A DNA stretch of 64,000 nt from CALLMM01 sp964429855 (GCA_964429855.1 CAYSDM010000007.1:1-64000); one strand, 5' to 3'. Numbered from the stretch's first letter, positions 1-9,265 are shown. The notes: generated by a model not told the origin, from the letters alone. Program-made: numbers and translations.

Positions 1-758
1 AGCATCAGCCGGGTGGCGTATGGAGCGATGAGGAAGTAGCAGGCGCGTAGTCCCAGCAGCCCCAGCGAATTCGCCGATAGCAGGATGAAGGTATCGCGTG
101 TCACTGCCAGCATTGCCGGGATTTCGTCCATTGCAAAGAAAATGTCGGTCGTCTCCAGCGTAATCAGCACGGTCAGCAGCGGGGTGGCGACCAGTTTGCC
201 GGCTTTACGCACAAAGAAACGCTCCTCATAAAACTCATCGGTGGTCTTGATAAAGCGTTTCATGATCTTCAGACCGATGGCCTTTGAGGGATCTGACAGG
301 GGCTTTTTTTTATACTTCAGGGCGATCTTCACCCCGAAAGTCAGCAGCAGCGCGCCGAACAGATAGATGGTCCAGTGCGCCGCCTCCAGCAGCGCGGCTC
401 CGAGAAAGACGAATCCCGTGCGAAAAAGAATGCTCAGCATCACGCCCCAGAAGAGCACACGATACTGAAAATGGGGCGGAACGCTGTAGTGAGAGAAGAT
501 CACCACGAAGACCAGCACATGGTCAAGGGAAAGGCTCTTCACATAACAGGAGAAGAACTCCTGTCCCGCGACCCTGCCCTGCCAATTCCACACGAGAGTC
601 CCGAAACCAACAGCCAGACCGATCCACACCAGCGCCCGTGCAAGCACACGGCGCGGCGTTACGGCATCCTTATCGCGATGCAGCACCTTCTGATCGAACG
701 CCACCAGCAACAGTAACACACCGTAAAAGATAACCCAGAGCCATCCCTTTTCTTGCAT
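1..758 (-). CDS. TerC/Alx family integral membrane protein, C-terminus cut by window edge
   Basis: The first 252 residues are visible, from ATG at 756-758; the reading frame is still open at base 1. It is a polytopic membrane protein with hydrophobic segments near residues 7-22, 42-58, 78-90, 103-122, 128-146, 188-207 and 222-246. Acidic residues inside membrane segments are the TerC hallmark and occur here as SLDHVLVF (77-84) and LETTDIFFAMDEIPA (201-215). The roughly 250 visible residues with more to come match the longer Alx branch (about 320 residues) better than short TerC proteins. Alx/TerC proteins are linked to manganese export or metal loading of exported proteins; this role is family knowledge. 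Only about 45 bases separate it from the upstream terminator, and I see no manganese riboswitch fold there. Confidence 0.85.
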   Translation of the reverse strand, partial: MQEKGWLWVIFYGVLLLLVAFDQKVLHRDKDAVTPRRVLARALVWIGLAVGFGTLVWNWQGRVAGQEFFSCYVKSLSLDHVLVFVVIFSHYSVPPHFQYRVLFWGVMLSILFRTGFVFLGAALLEAAHWTIYLFGALLLTFGVKIALKYKKKPLSDPSKAIGLKIMKRFIKTTDEFYEERFFVRKAGKLVATPLLTVLITLETTDIFFAMDEIPAMLAVTRDTFILLSANSLGLLGLRACYFLIAPYATRLM

Positions 759-804
759 GTCTGTAGTTTACCGCAAGCGTTTCACATTCTATGGAGAAAC
801 AGGC

Positions 805-842
805 AGAAAAAACGCAGGCGACACCCCTGGATCGCCTGCGTT
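805..842 (-). terminator. Rho-independent terminator after the TerC gene
   Basis: Read on the minus strand, the arms AACGCAGGCGA and TCGCCTGCGTT (plus-strand 811-821 and 832-842) form an 11-bp perfect stem with a 10-base loop. The transcript then runs into a U tract, complementary to the A run at 807-812. It lies 22 bases after the TerC stop and separates that unit from the next minus-strand gene. Confidence 0.85.
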
Positions 843-864
843 GCGGAAGCTGTCTGTGAATCCT

Positions 865-1650
865 TCAAGAGATCGGCTGACGCAATTTCACCGGAGCCGT
901 CTTCGCCTTCTTCACACGGATATTGAGCATCTCCACCAGAACCGAAAACGCCATCGAGAAGTAGATGTAGCCTTTGGGAATCTTGTAGCCGAATCCCTGC
1001 GTCAGCAGGCTCACCCCGATCAGCACCAGAAACGCCAGCGCCAGCATCTTCACCGTCGGATGCCGATTGACGAACTCGCTGATCGGACCCGAAAAGGCGA
1101 TCATAAACGCCACCGAGACCAGAACGGCAGAGATCATGACAGCAAGCGGAGCATATGCCGGATGCGCGGGGCTGCGCTCCACCATCCCGACCGCCGTGAT
1201 GATCGAATCGATAGAAAAGACCAGATCCACCACCAGAATCTGCAGCACCACCGCTGTAAAGGTGGGAGCGACACGCGCCGCAGTATGTCCCTCCTCGCCC
1301 TCCAGCTTATGATGTATCTCGTAGGTGGCTTTCGCGATCAGAAACAACCCGCCCAGGATCAGAATCAACTCCTGCCCGGTAATCGCGTTGGGCTTCCCCT
1401 CCGCCGTCGGGATCGGCACGGTAAACAGCGGGGTCGTCAGCCGCATGATCGCGCTGATCGAAAGGATGAAGATGATCCGGGTAACCACTGCCAGCATCAG
1501 CCCGGTCTGACGCGCCTTTGCCTGCCGCTCCGACGGCAGCTTTCCGGCAAGAATGGAGATGAAGACGATATTGTCCACGCCGAGAACGATCTCCAGGATC
1601 GTCAGCGTCAGAAACGCCATATAGATTTTCGGATCGGCAAGCCACTCCAT
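865..1650 (-). CDS. TerC family membrane protein
   Basis: A 261-residue polytopic membrane protein. The family signature EIVLGVDNIVFISIL is at residues 20-34 and the second acidic membrane motif DLVFSIDSI at 142-150. Both are typical of the YjbE/YkoY/TerC branch, where the buried acidic residues are thought to bind metal. The cytoplasmic loop around 115-128 is charged and His-rich. The ATG lies 8 bases after the stop of the upstream Ig/TPR gene, so the two are probably co-transcribed, and a terminator follows directly. It is a distant paralogue of the Alx-like gene next door; two TerC-type genes side by side suggest metal homeostasis, but the substrate cannot be read from sequence. Confidence 0.9.
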   Translation of the reverse strand: MEWLADPKIYMAFLTLTILEIVLGVDNIVFISILAGKLPSERQAKARQTGLMLAVVTRIIFILSISAIMRLTTPLFTVPIPTAEGKPNAITGQELILILGGLFLIAKATYEIHHKLEGEEGHTAARVAPTFTAVVLQILVVDLVFSIDSIITAVGMVERSPAHPAYAPLAVMISAVLVSVAFMIAFSGPISEFVNRHPTVKMLALAFLVLIGVSLLTQGFGYKIPKGYIYFSMAFSVLVEMLNIRVKKAKTAPVKLRQPIS

Positions 1651-1658
1651 ACCCTATT

Positions 1659-3332
1659 CTATCCTCCCGCGTTTGCTTGCCTCTGCGACGGATAGAGAGA
1701 AGCGGGAGTCAGAGAGGGCACATACCGATACCGGTAGATACGCTGAATCAGATCGGGCGGCTTGGGTACGAACACATCGTTCCAGCGCTCATTGTCCACC
1801 TTCATGGCGGTATTAAGGTTATTGGTAATCATAAAGCCCGGCTTGTCCAGCAGCGAGAAGTTCAGCGCCTGCGCCACCAGCGCGTCCGGGGCGTCCTTAT
1901 GCATCTCCACCACCCTGTTTATCAGCGGCTCCGCCTCATTGGGACGCCGCTGCGCCATCAGCGAGGCGGCATAACCCAGCATGGCATAGGCGTTCTGCGG
2001 ATCGCGTTTGAGCGCGAACTCAAAGAGCGCGTCGGCGGAGGTAAAGCGCCGGCTGCCGCTGGTGAGAAGAATCTGATAGCCGCGCATCGCATAGGCTTCT
2101 GGCAGCTGCGGGTCAAGCTCCTGCGCGCGCAGCAGAGCGCGGCGCGCCTCGATGCCGTCCGGAATGGCGTAGGCGCGCAGCAGATGCACCTCCGGCAGAT
2201 CGGGCGCGATCTCCTTCGCCTGTTCCGCCATCATCTGCGCCTGCCGGTTCTGCTTCAGCACCAGATTCAGGTAGCCGGAGACGATCAGCGCGGAGAGCAT
2301 TCGCTTCTCGACAACCGGCTTGAGAGTCTGCTGCGCCTTCGCGAACTCCTGATTGTTGAAGAGCATCAGCCCCCGGATCACCGTCGTCACGTCGTCAGCG
2401 CGCTTGAAGTTGGTGAGGACTCGTAGAAGCGTCTCCGCGTCCCGCAGGCGTCCACCGTTGATGTAGGCAAGGAGCAGACGGTTCAGCGCTTCCATCGGGC
2501 CGGTATCCGCCGCCCCGACCCTCTGGTACTCCTTTATCGCCGCATCCCAGTTTCGCGCCGAAAAATAGGCGTCGCCCCGCGCGATCGCGGCGGAGATCAC
2601 ATCGCTGCCCGACGGTAGATTCCGCTTGCGCGCCTCCTGGAGCTTCGCGAAGATCTCCACCGCCTTGCCCGCTCGCTCCAGAAACGCCTCCGTGCTGCCC
2701 GAATTCTCTCCCGCATTCATATACAGAGCGACCAGATCGGCGCGTGTCTCCACATCGTCCGGCGGAATCTCGGCTTTCTCCAGCACCTCAATCGCCTTGC
2801 CCAGATCCCGCTGTTGACGATAGATGCCTGCCAGCGCACGCGCAGCCCGCAGATTAGACGGGGCGATCTTCAACGCGCGGCGGGCAAACCGGGTCGCGTC
2901 GGCCGTTTTTCCCTCTTTCAATGCCGCCAGCGCGGCATCCGCATGAAAATCCGCGCCTTTGCTCAACTCATTGTCCACCACGAGCGTCAGTTTCACGTTA
3001 GCGGTGTTGTTTTTGGCGTCATAGGCGCGTACCGATAGGGTATAGCTGCCCTCCTCCACCTGCAACGTGTCCCACTCAAAGGTGTAGGGAGTGCTGGTAT
3101 CGGTGGCGACCAGCTGGTCGCCAAGGTAGAACTCCACCTTCTCGATACCGGTATCATCTTCGCTGCGGACACGCGCCACCAGAGAGACCGTATCGCTGAC
3201 TTTCGCGTTGTCCTGAAGATCAAAACGGATGGATAACTGCCCCTGAACCGGGGAGGCTGCGCTGAAGGAGCCGAGGAGCAGGAGAGCGATCAGACAACCG
3301 GCACGGCGCGCCGGAAGAAGACATGCAGACAT
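1659..3332 (-). CDS. Secreted Ig-like and TPR repeat protein
   Basis: 557 residues. A signal peptide (positive N-terminus, hydrophobic 12-27, cleavage near 31) is followed by a bacterial Ig-like beta-sandwich at about 33-120, with the typical KVEFYLGDQLVATDTSTPYTF-type core and a YTLSVRAYDAKNN strand. From about 125 to 520 come tetratricopeptide-like helical repeats, for example TRFARRALKIAPSNLRAARA and AEPLINRVVEMHKDAPDALV. The architecture suggests an exported scaffold that binds other proteins in the periplasm or at the outer membrane; no catalytic motif is visible. An SD-like AAGGAGA precedes the ATG. It lies in a minus-strand unit between the 411-residue secreted protein and TerC. Confidence 0.75.
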   Translation of the reverse strand: MSACLLPARRAGCLIALLLLGSFSAASPVQGQLSIRFDLQDNAKVSDTVSLVARVRSEDDTGIEKVEFYLGDQLVATDTSTPYTFEWDTLQVEEGSYTLSVRAYDAKNNTANVKLTLVVDNELSKGADFHADAALAALKEGKTADATRFARRALKIAPSNLRAARALAGIYRQQRDLGKAIEVLEKAEIPPDDVETRADLVALYMNAGENSGSTEAFLERAGKAVEIFAKLQEARKRNLPSGSDVISAAIARGDAYFSARNWDAAIKEYQRVGAADTGPMEALNRLLLAYINGGRLRDAETLLRVLTNFKRADDVTTVIRGLMLFNNQEFAKAQQTLKPVVEKRMLSALIVSGYLNLVLKQNRQAQMMAEQAKEIAPDLPEVHLLRAYAIPDGIEARRALLRAQELDPQLPEAYAMRGYQILLTSGSRRFTSADALFEFALKRDPQNAYAMLGYAASLMAQRRPNEAEPLINRVVEMHKDAPDALVAQALNFSLLDKPGFMITNNLNTAMKVDNERWNDVFVPKPPDLIQRIYRYRYVPSLTPASLYPSQRQANAGG

Positions 3333-3377
3333 GGGGATGGTCTCCTTGTCAGAGATCGAGCGTGTGTCGGGCAGGCT

Positions 3378-4613
3378 TCAGATTACTTTGAGGCGCAGAT
3401 TGGCGGGCGCACGCTCGGTATAGTAGCCGATACGGGCGACAATGCTGCGCCCGTATTCACTGAGTTTCAGCGTAAATGTTGCGCGTACCGACTGCCCGGG
3501 ATTGAGCTTCATAAACATCGCTGGTTCTTCAGGACGGATCGCGGCAGTATCCATCGCCGTCACCTGAATACGCACATAGGAGACGGAACGTTGTCCCGCA
3601 TTGCGCAGAGAGACGGTTATCTGACGCATATCCGGTTGTTTCGGGTCTGATGCGGAGATCGCCATCTCCGGAATCAGATCGAGACTGTTCGCGCTCAGTT
3701 CCGCCAGAATCTCTTCCAGACGGTAGAGCGCCTCCAGTAGAGCGTCGAAGTCCTGAATCGGAAGGTTCGCCTGACGCGCGTTTTTCGTCAGCGTCAACAG
3801 GTGCGCCACCGTCAGCAGCGCGCGATGAATGCTTCGGATATTGGTGTAACGCAGTTTCGCTGCAGAGCCATTCAGGATGCGAGTCATATGCACGGAACAC
3901 TCATCCATCGGCGGTTTCAGACGCCGATAGACGGCGGGGCGCTTCTTCTTCACAATATCCACCCAGCTCTGCACTTCGCGATAGGCGGAAGCGACCTGCG
4001 CGCTTCGATGGGTGTAGCGATAGATGGCGACCTGGCCGGGTGACAGCCACCCCGGTTTGATCTCCGATCCCGTCGTATCGCGAACCACAGACTGTAATCG
4101 CTCCAGGCGCGGTAAGGTTTCCGTTTCGGACGGGGAAAAAGAGAATCGCTCGATGTTCCAGACGCCGCGCGTCAGGCGCGTATCCAGGCGGATTTCCACC
4201 TTTGCGCGACTATGATTGACGACGCAGACCGCAAAGCCGTTCTGCTGACGCAGCGCATATGCCGGAATCGCCGGCTCATCGCCGGTGCGAACGCTCAGGC
4301 GCGCTCCCTCCAGCGTGATCCAGTTCGCCCAGAGGGGAGCGCTGCCGGATGCGGGGGGCGTCAGACGGCAGACCGTATAAAAGTTCGCATTCGCCTCCCC
4401 CTGCGCCTCCGTCCCGTCAACTTCGATACGCACGGGGCTATTCGGCGCAGGGGGAGCGCTTTCCTCCTGTTTCTCCTGCTTCGATAGCCGTTCGGCATCG
4501 CGCAGTTCAACCGGAAGAACCAGCGCTGTAAACAGAAGGCAGACTCCCAGCGCGGTGGAGAAGCGCGATCCGGGGGAGCGCATATTCACGCTTTCGGATG
4601 TATGACTGTTCAA
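3378..4613 (-). CDS. Exported protein of unknown function with C-terminal beta-sandwich
   Basis: 411 residues from a TTG start. The TTG is chosen because GGAGGAGG sits 5 bases upstream and because TTGA overlaps the stop of the DUF951 gene; the internal ATG at codon 11 has no SD. A hydrophobic segment at about 21-36 acts as signal peptide or anchor, followed by a charged, Pro-rich linker. Residues 60-330 match nothing I recognise and contain a helical stretch rich in Leu, Arg and Glu (250-315). The last 80 residues look like an Ig/CARDB-type beta-sandwich. It could be a cell-envelope protein working with the downstream Ig/TPR protein, but this rests only on operon position. Confidence 0.6.
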   Translation of the reverse strand: MNSHTSESVNMRSPGSRFSTALGVCLLFTALVLPVELRDAERLSKQEKQEESAPPAPNSPVRIEVDGTEAQGEANANFYTVCRLTPPASGSAPLWANWITLEGARLSVRTGDEPAIPAYALRQQNGFAVCVVNHSRAKVEIRLDTRLTRGVWNIERFSFSPSETETLPRLERLQSVVRDTTGSEIKPGWLSPGQVAIYRYTHRSAQVASAYREVQSWVDIVKKKRPAVYRRLKPPMDECSVHMTRILNGSAAKLRYTNIRSIHRALLTVAHLLTLTKNARQANLPIQDFDALLEALYRLEEILAELSANSLDLIPEMAISASDPKQPDMRQITVSLRNAGQRSVSYVRIQVTAMDTAAIRPEEPAMFMKLNPGQSVRATFTLKLSEYGRSIVARIGYYTERAPANLRLKVI

Positions 4614-4822
4614 CGCCCCTCCTCCTCGGAAGGTGCCGGGATAATCAGCCGGACGCGCCGCTCAAACTCCTCCCGATCCAGCAACACCCGGCGACCGCAG
4701 GAGAGACAGAGCAGCCCGATATCCGCTCCCGTGCGCGTAACAGCCCAATCGAAGCCGCCGCAGGGATGAGGTTTGCGCAGCGTAACGCGATCGCCTGTCG
4801 CCACCGATATCACTTTTTGCAT
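4610..4822 (-). CDS. DUF951 family small protein
   Basis: 70 residues; the ATG is at 4820-4822 with AGGACGAG just upstream. It has the DUF951 features: an N-terminal beta strand, the RKPHPCG motif (residues 16-22), the pair CLSCGRR (39-45) and the ending REEFERRVRL. Histidine 19, cysteine 21 and the later CxxC could form a zinc site; that is inference. The family is small, cytosolic and of unknown function. Much longer minus-strand frames can be drawn upstream here, but only this part has family features, its own SD and a promoter 29 bases upstream. Its stop overlaps the next gene's TTG start, so it leads a four-gene unit. Confidence 0.85.
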   Translation of the reverse strand: MQKVISVATGDRVTLRKPHPCGGFDWAVTRTGADIGLLCLSCGRRVLLDREEFERRVRLIIPAPSEEEGR

Positions 4823-4850
4823 TCTCGTCCTGCCCTTCCTTCCAGAAACC

Positions 4851-4859
4851 ATTATAACA
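4851..4859 (-). promoter_or_regulatory. Extended -10 promoter for the DUF951 operon
   Basis: On the minus strand TGTTATAAT is a perfect extended -10 element (TGN plus TATAAT). It ends 28 bases before the DUF951 ATG. No good -35 hexamer is present, as is usual for extended -10 promoters. Confidence 0.55.
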
Positions 4860-4963
4860 CGAAAACAGCGATTGCACCGGAATCGCGATAGGAAGGCTCT
4901 GCGGAGGCGTCGAATTCGAGCCTGAGTATACGTTACTGATCTACCTATCGCAAGGGAATCGCC

Positions 4964-7171
4964 ATGCAATCGCCTATTTTGAAAGCGTTTCGGCAATCGG
5001 CTCTCCCGGAGTTGTTCGTCCTTGCAACCCTTTCGGCTGCCCTCCTCGTCCGCGCTGATAAGACCCAACCACCTTCCGTCAGGGGGAATTCCATGAATCT
5101 CTATATCTCGACCAAGGGCAGCGATGCCTGGTCGGGCAGACACGCCTCCCCGCAGCGCAACCAGACCGATGGTCCTTTCGCCACGCTGGAGCGTGCCCGC
5201 GACGCCATCCGCGCCCTGAAGCGATCCGGCGGTCTTCCGGCAGGCGGCGTCACCGTCTGGCTGCGCGGCGGCGTCTATCCCCGCGCCGCCGCCTTCACGC
5301 TGACGGAAGAGGACAGCGGCACGGCGGATTCGCCGATCACCTACCGCGCCTATCAGAAGGAGAAGGTCGTTCTGATAGGCGGGCGCGAGATCGGCGGCTT
5401 CACGCCGGTAACCGATCCCGCCATCCTTAATCGTCTCGACCCCGCCGCGCGCGGCCAGGTTGTGCAGACCGACCTGCGCGCGCAGGGTATCTCCGATTTC
5501 GGTAACATGACGCGCCGGGGATTCGGGCAGGCTATCGTTCCGGCGGGACTGGAGCTTTTCTTTCAGGATCGCCCCATGCAGCTGGCGCGCTGGCCCAACG
5601 GCGACGAGTGGACGAAGATTGTCGGCGCGCCTGCCGGACAGGAGGGCGGCAAGTTCACCTATGAAGGCGACCGCCCGTCGCGCTGGAAGGAGCGAGAGGA
5701 TATCTGGGTGCACGGCTACTGGACATATGACTGGGCGGACACCTACGAAAAGATTAGAACGCTCGATACGGCGCAGAGAACGGTGGAGACCGAGCCGCCG
5801 CACGGCGTCTACGGCTACACGCCCGGCAAGCGATTCTACTTCCTGAACATTCTGGAGGAACTGGACTCGCCCGGCGAGTGGTATCTGGATCGCAACACCG
5901 GCATCCTCTACTTCTGGCCTCCGGCGCCGCTCGATAAGGGCAAAGCGGTCGTCTCTCTGCTGGAGGCTCCCCTTCTCTCTCTGGAGAAGACAACAGGTAT
6001 CACGTTTCAGGGGTTGATCCTGGAGTGTTCGCGCGGACCGGGCGCGGTGATCGTAGACGGGGCGCATAACCGGATCGCCGGCTGCACGCTGCGCAATCTG
6101 GGAACCTTCGCCGTCAGCATCGGAGGAAACCATAAGGACTACCAGACCGCCATCTATAACGACACCACCCTGAACCGTCAGGGAGGCGCGCAGAACGGCG
6201 TCGTCGGATGCGACATCTATCAGACCGGCGACGGAGCGATCCTTCTGGGGGGAGGCGACCGCAAGACGCTGACGATGGGCGGCAACTACGCCGTCAATAA
6301 CCATATCTATGACTACAGCCGCTGGTCGCGCACCTATCGCGCCGCCGTCTCGATGGATGGGGTGGGTAACCGCGTGGCGCATAATCTGATCCATGACGCG
6401 CCGCATAACGCTATTCTGCTGGGCGGCAACGAACACCTGATCGAATTTAACGAGATATACCGCGTCTGCCAGCAGACCGGGGACGCCGGAGCCTTCTACA
6501 TGGGGCGCGACTTCACCATGCGCGGCAACGTGATCCGGCATAACTACTTCCACCACATCACCCGCAAGCTGGAAGGCGGCGGCGGCTTTGTAGATGTGAT
6601 GGCGGTCTATCTGGACGACTGTGCCAGCGGAAGCATGGTCTATGGAAATATCTTCTATCGAGCCGGACGCGCCGCCATGATCGGCGGAGGACGCGACAAC
6701 GCTATCGAAAACAACGTCTTCGTCGAATGCACGCCCTCCGTACATGTGGACGGGCGCGGGCTGGGCTGGGCAAAGTTCTGGTTCGATGGGCGCGACAGCA
6801 CCCTCATGGATCGGCTCAAAGCGGTACAGCACGACCAGCCGCCCTACAGCGTCCGCTATCCAGCGCTGGCGCATATTCTTCAGGACGATCCCGCCGTTCC
6901 AAAAGGAAACCGCATTCTTCGCAACGTCAGCATGGGCGGCAAATGGCTGGAGTTGTTCGATAACCTGACCGATAAAACGGTTTTCTTTGAGAATAACTTC
7001 ACCGAAGGCGACCCCGGTTTCGTCTCTCTGGAGAAGCGTGACTTCCGACTCAAGCCCGACTCGCCCGTCTGGAAACTCGGTTTCAAGGCGATTCCGGTGG
7101 AGAAGATCGGTCTCTATCAAGACGCCTATCGCGCCGCGCTTCCGAAGCGCGATCCGCTCCCGAAGGAGTAG
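4964..7171 (+). CDS. Secreted right-handed parallel beta-helix protein, probable glycan-active enzyme
   Basis: 735 residues. The N-terminus has a hydrophobic stretch at about 13-30. The start MNLYISTKGSDAWSGR (44-59), followed by DGPFATLERARDAIRAL, is typical of secreted right-handed beta-helix proteins (GH141/PL6-like architecture). A jelly-roll-like insert (about 140-300) carries ARWPNGDEW and WYLDRNTGILYFWPP. The helix coils are recognisable by NRIAGCTLRN, NYAVNNHIYDYSR, NLIHDAPHNAILLGGNEHLIEFNEIY and NVIRHNYFHHI. Such proteins cleave or bind pectic, alginate or fucosylated glycans, but the substrate cannot be assigned. It stands alone between divergent DUF951 and korA. Confidence 0.8.
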   Translation: MQSPILKAFRQSALPELFVLATLSAALLVRADKTQPPSVRGNSMNLYISTKGSDAWSGRHASPQRNQTDGPFATLERARDAIRALKRSGGLPAGGVTVWLRGGVYPRAAAFTLTEEDSGTADSPITYRAYQKEKVVLIGGREIGGFTPVTDPAILNRLDPAARGQVVQTDLRAQGISDFGNMTRRGFGQAIVPAGLELFFQDRPMQLARWPNGDEWTKIVGAPAGQEGGKFTYEGDRPSRWKEREDIWVHGYWTYDWADTYEKIRTLDTAQRTVETEPPHGVYGYTPGKRFYFLNILEELDSPGEWYLDRNTGILYFWPPAPLDKGKAVVSLLEAPLLSLEKTTGITFQGLILECSRGPGAVIVDGAHNRIAGCTLRNLGTFAVSIGGNHKDYQTAIYNDTTLNRQGGAQNGVVGCDIYQTGDGAILLGGGDRKTLTMGGNYAVNNHIYDYSRWSRTYRAAVSMDGVGNRVAHNLIHDAPHNAILLGGNEHLIEFNEIYRVCQQTGDAGAFYMGRDFTMRGNVIRHNYFHHITRKLEGGGGFVDVMAVYLDDCASGSMVYGNIFYRAGRAAMIGGGRDNAIENNVFVECTPSVHVDGRGLGWAKFWFDGRDSTLMDRLKAVQHDQPPYSVRYPALAHILQDDPAVPKGNRILRNVSMGGKWLELFDNLTDKTVFFENNFTEGDPGFVSLEKRDFRLKPDSPVWKLGFKAIPVEKIGLYQDAYRAALPKRDPLPKE

Positions 7172-7299
7172 CTCCGTATCCCTTGCCGACTCCTCTCCGA
7201 CCGGCTTAGAATCGATGCAAAGAGTCTGGACGGAGAGGCGTTCTTTCTTTTAGCTATGCTAAATAAATTCCCCTCAATACGTGCAAATCATCTTCTCTG

Positions 7300-7308
7300 T
7301 GGTATAAT
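7300..7308 (+). promoter_or_regulatory. Extended -10 promoter upstream of korAB
   Basis: TGGTATAAT is a perfect extended -10 element in an AT-rich stretch (7256-7340) that contrasts with the GC-rich surroundings. No clear -35 is seen. Transcription from about 7315 would give a leader of about 140 bases before korA. Confidence 0.6.
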
Positions 7309-7409
7309 TTCGATTAATCTCTTTAAGTTTGACTTCCTTAGCCCGGATCAGCCCGTACTCCGGACCCCCCTCCGGTTCGTTCTGACACAGGGCAAAACCG
7401 ATACTAAGC

Positions 7410-7437
7410 CGGGACGCGCGCATTTTCAGGCGTCCCG
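7410..7437 (+). promoter_or_regulatory. Leader hairpin directly before the korA ribosome-binding site
   Basis: CGGGACGC (7410-7417) pairs with GCGTCCCG (7430-7437), giving an 8-bp stem with a 12-base loop. The purine-rich SD region AAGAAGGGA follows the stem immediately. It could stabilise the leader or modulate initiation; function is inferred from position only. Confidence 0.3.
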
Positions 7438-7453
7438 AAGAAGGGAACCCGCG

Positions 7454-9265
7454 ATGACTCCGCAGACTGCGACGTCCACCCGCGTTACCGATGTCGTTAT
7501 CCGGCTGGTTGGCGAGTCCGGCGAAGGAACGGTGACGCTGGGAGACATCGCCGTTCAGATGCTTACGACGATGGGTCTGGACATCTACGTCTTTCAGACC
7601 TTCCCCGCCGAAATCAAAGGCGGCACGGTGATGTATCAGATCCGCACCCGTTCGGGGACGATCCTTTCGCACGGCGACGCCTGCGACATTCTGGTCGCGC
7701 TCAACGACGAAGGATTTGACCTGTTTGGCGGCGGAATGCGCGAAGACGGCATTCTGCTCTATAACTCCGATGTCTTCACCCCCACGCCACAGCCGGGACG
7801 CACCGAGTATGCCCTGCCCATCACCACGCTGGCACGAGCCGAAAAAGATGCCGTTCGCCATGATGTCGAGGCGGAGATTCTCAAGCGGCTTCCCGCGCCG
7901 GTCAATACGGTTGGTCTGGGCGCGCTGCTCCGTCTGGTGAACGCGCCGCTGGAACCGGCAGAGCAGTATCTTCGCGATACGTTTGGACGCAAGGGCGAAG
8001 CCGTCGTCCGCATGAATATCAACGCGCTGCGCTCCGGAGCCAGGCACGTCGCCGAGCAGATCGGAGCCAAGCGAACGCCCCAGGTCTTTCCGCGCGAGCG
8101 TACCGACGAGTTTCTGATTGTCAACGGCAATCAGATGCTCTGTATGGGCGCTATCGCCGCCGGAATGCGCTTCTATGCGGGCTACCCGATCACACCAGCC
8201 TCCGACATCATGGAGTTTCTGGCGAAAGAGCTTCCGGCGTTTGGCGGCGATGTGGTGCAGGCGGAGGACGAGATATCTGCGCTGGGCATGTGTATTGGAG
8301 CCGGATTCGCCGGAAAGAAGGCGCTGACTGCCTCTTCCGGTCCGGGAATCAGCCTGATGGTGGAGCAGATCAACCTGGCGGGACAGGCGGAGATTCCGGT
8401 CGTCATCGCCGACATCCAGCGCGGAGGAGCCAGCACCGGAATGCCTACTAAGACCAGCCAGGGCGATCTGAATCTGGCGGTCTACGGCGTGCATAATGAA
8501 TCGCCGCGCGTTGTGCTGGCGGCTTCCAGCGTGGAGGACTGCTTCTGGACGACGGTGGAGGCGTTCAACCTTGCAGAAGCCTACCAGTGCCCGGTGTTGC
8601 TGCTCTCCGATCAGGCGCTTGCCACCCGCAAGTCCACCGTTCCGCCGCCCGATCTCAGTCAGGTCAAGGTCGTGAACCGACTGCTGCCGACGGAGGAGGA
8701 GCTTGCGGAGGGCTATGCGCGCTATCGCGACACGGAGACCGGCGTCTCGCCGATGAGCCTTCCCGGCATGCACGGGGGACGCTATGTCAGCACCGGCATC
8801 GAGCACGACGAGACGGGCGATCCCGGCTACACCCCGGAACTGGCGATGAAGATGAAGCGCAAGCGATTCCGCAAGATGGAAGCGCTTTTGCGCGAGCGCG
8901 GTCATGCAATGGCGCGAACCTGGGGCGATCCGGGAGAGGTGGAGGTCGGCATTATCGCGTTCGGCTCCACCGAAGGAGTAATCCGCGAAGCGGCTGAGCG
9001 CGCCCGCGCCGAAGGCTACAAAGTCGGCCACCTGCATCTGCGGATGCTCAACCCGCTCCCGGTTGAAGAGATCAACGCCTTCGCGGCGCGCTGCAAGCAG
9101 ATACTGGTGCCAGAACTGAACTTCACCGGACAGCTTGCCGGGTGGCTGCGGGTCCATACCGACATCCAATTCACGCCCTTCCATAAAGATGAGGGCATCC
9201 CCTTCATTCCGAATGAAATCTACCAGCAGATTACCGATCTTGCCGGGAAGCGAGGAGATAGATGA
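7454..9265 (+). CDS. korA: 2-oxoacid:ferredoxin oxidoreductase, fused gamma-alpha subunit
   Basis: 603 residues from the ATG at 7454. This start is preferred to in-frame upstream codons because of the SD-like AAGAAGGG and because conserved sequence begins just after it. Residues about 13-200 form the gamma domain (IRLVGESGEGTVTLGD near the start). From about 215 the alpha domain follows with NGNQMLCMGAIAAGMRFYAGYPITPASDIMEFL and the thiamine-domain core EISALGMCIGAGFAGKKALTASSGPG. The C-terminal PFOR-II-like domain contains IIAFGSTEGVIREAAERA. This order is that of KorA proteins. With KorB it oxidatively decarboxylates 2-oxoacids such as 2-oxoglutarate to acyl-CoA, reducing ferredoxin, or runs in reverse. 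It overlaps korB by four bases (ATGA). Confidence 0.93.
   Translation: MTPQTATSTRVTDVVIRLVGESGEGTVTLGDIAVQMLTTMGLDIYVFQTFPAEIKGGTVMYQIRTRSGTILSHGDACDILVALNDEGFDLFGGGMREDGILLYNSDVFTPTPQPGRTEYALPITTLARAEKDAVRHDVEAEILKRLPAPVNTVGLGALLRLVNAPLEPAEQYLRDTFGRKGEAVVRMNINALRSGARHVAEQIGAKRTPQVFPRERTDEFLIVNGNQMLCMGAIAAGMRFYAGYPITPASDIMEFLAKELPAFGGDVVQAEDEISALGMCIGAGFAGKKALTASSGPGISLMVEQINLAGQAEIPVVIADIQRGGASTGMPTKTSQGDLNLAVYGVHNESPRVVLAASSVEDCFWTTVEAFNLAEAYQCPVLLLSDQALATRKSTVPPPDLSQVKVVNRLLPTEEELAEGYARYRDTETGVSPMSLPGMHGGRYVSTGIEHDETGDPGYTPELAMKMKRKRFRKMEALLRERGHAMARTWGDPGEVEVGIIAFGSTEGVIREAAERARAEGYKVGHLHLRMLNPLPVEEINAFAARCKQILVPELNFTGQLAGWLRVHTDIQFTPFHKDEGIPFIPNEIYQQITDLAGKRGDR

Noticed and set aside
1..804. 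Manganese (yybP-ykoY) riboswitch before the TerC/Alx gene
   Set aside because: Only about 45 bases lie between the terminator and the start codon, too short for the known fold, and no matching loops were seen.
4823..7120. 836-codon open frame on the minus strand opposite the beta-helix gene
   Set aside because: Only its last 70 codons (DUF951) have family features, SD and promoter. The remainder mirrors the codon bias of the plus-strand gene and has no recognisable domain.
7274..9184. 636-codon open frame on the minus strand opposite korA
   Set aside because: korA is unmistakable on the plus strand; the opposite frame is low-complexity, Arg/His-rich and has no start signals.
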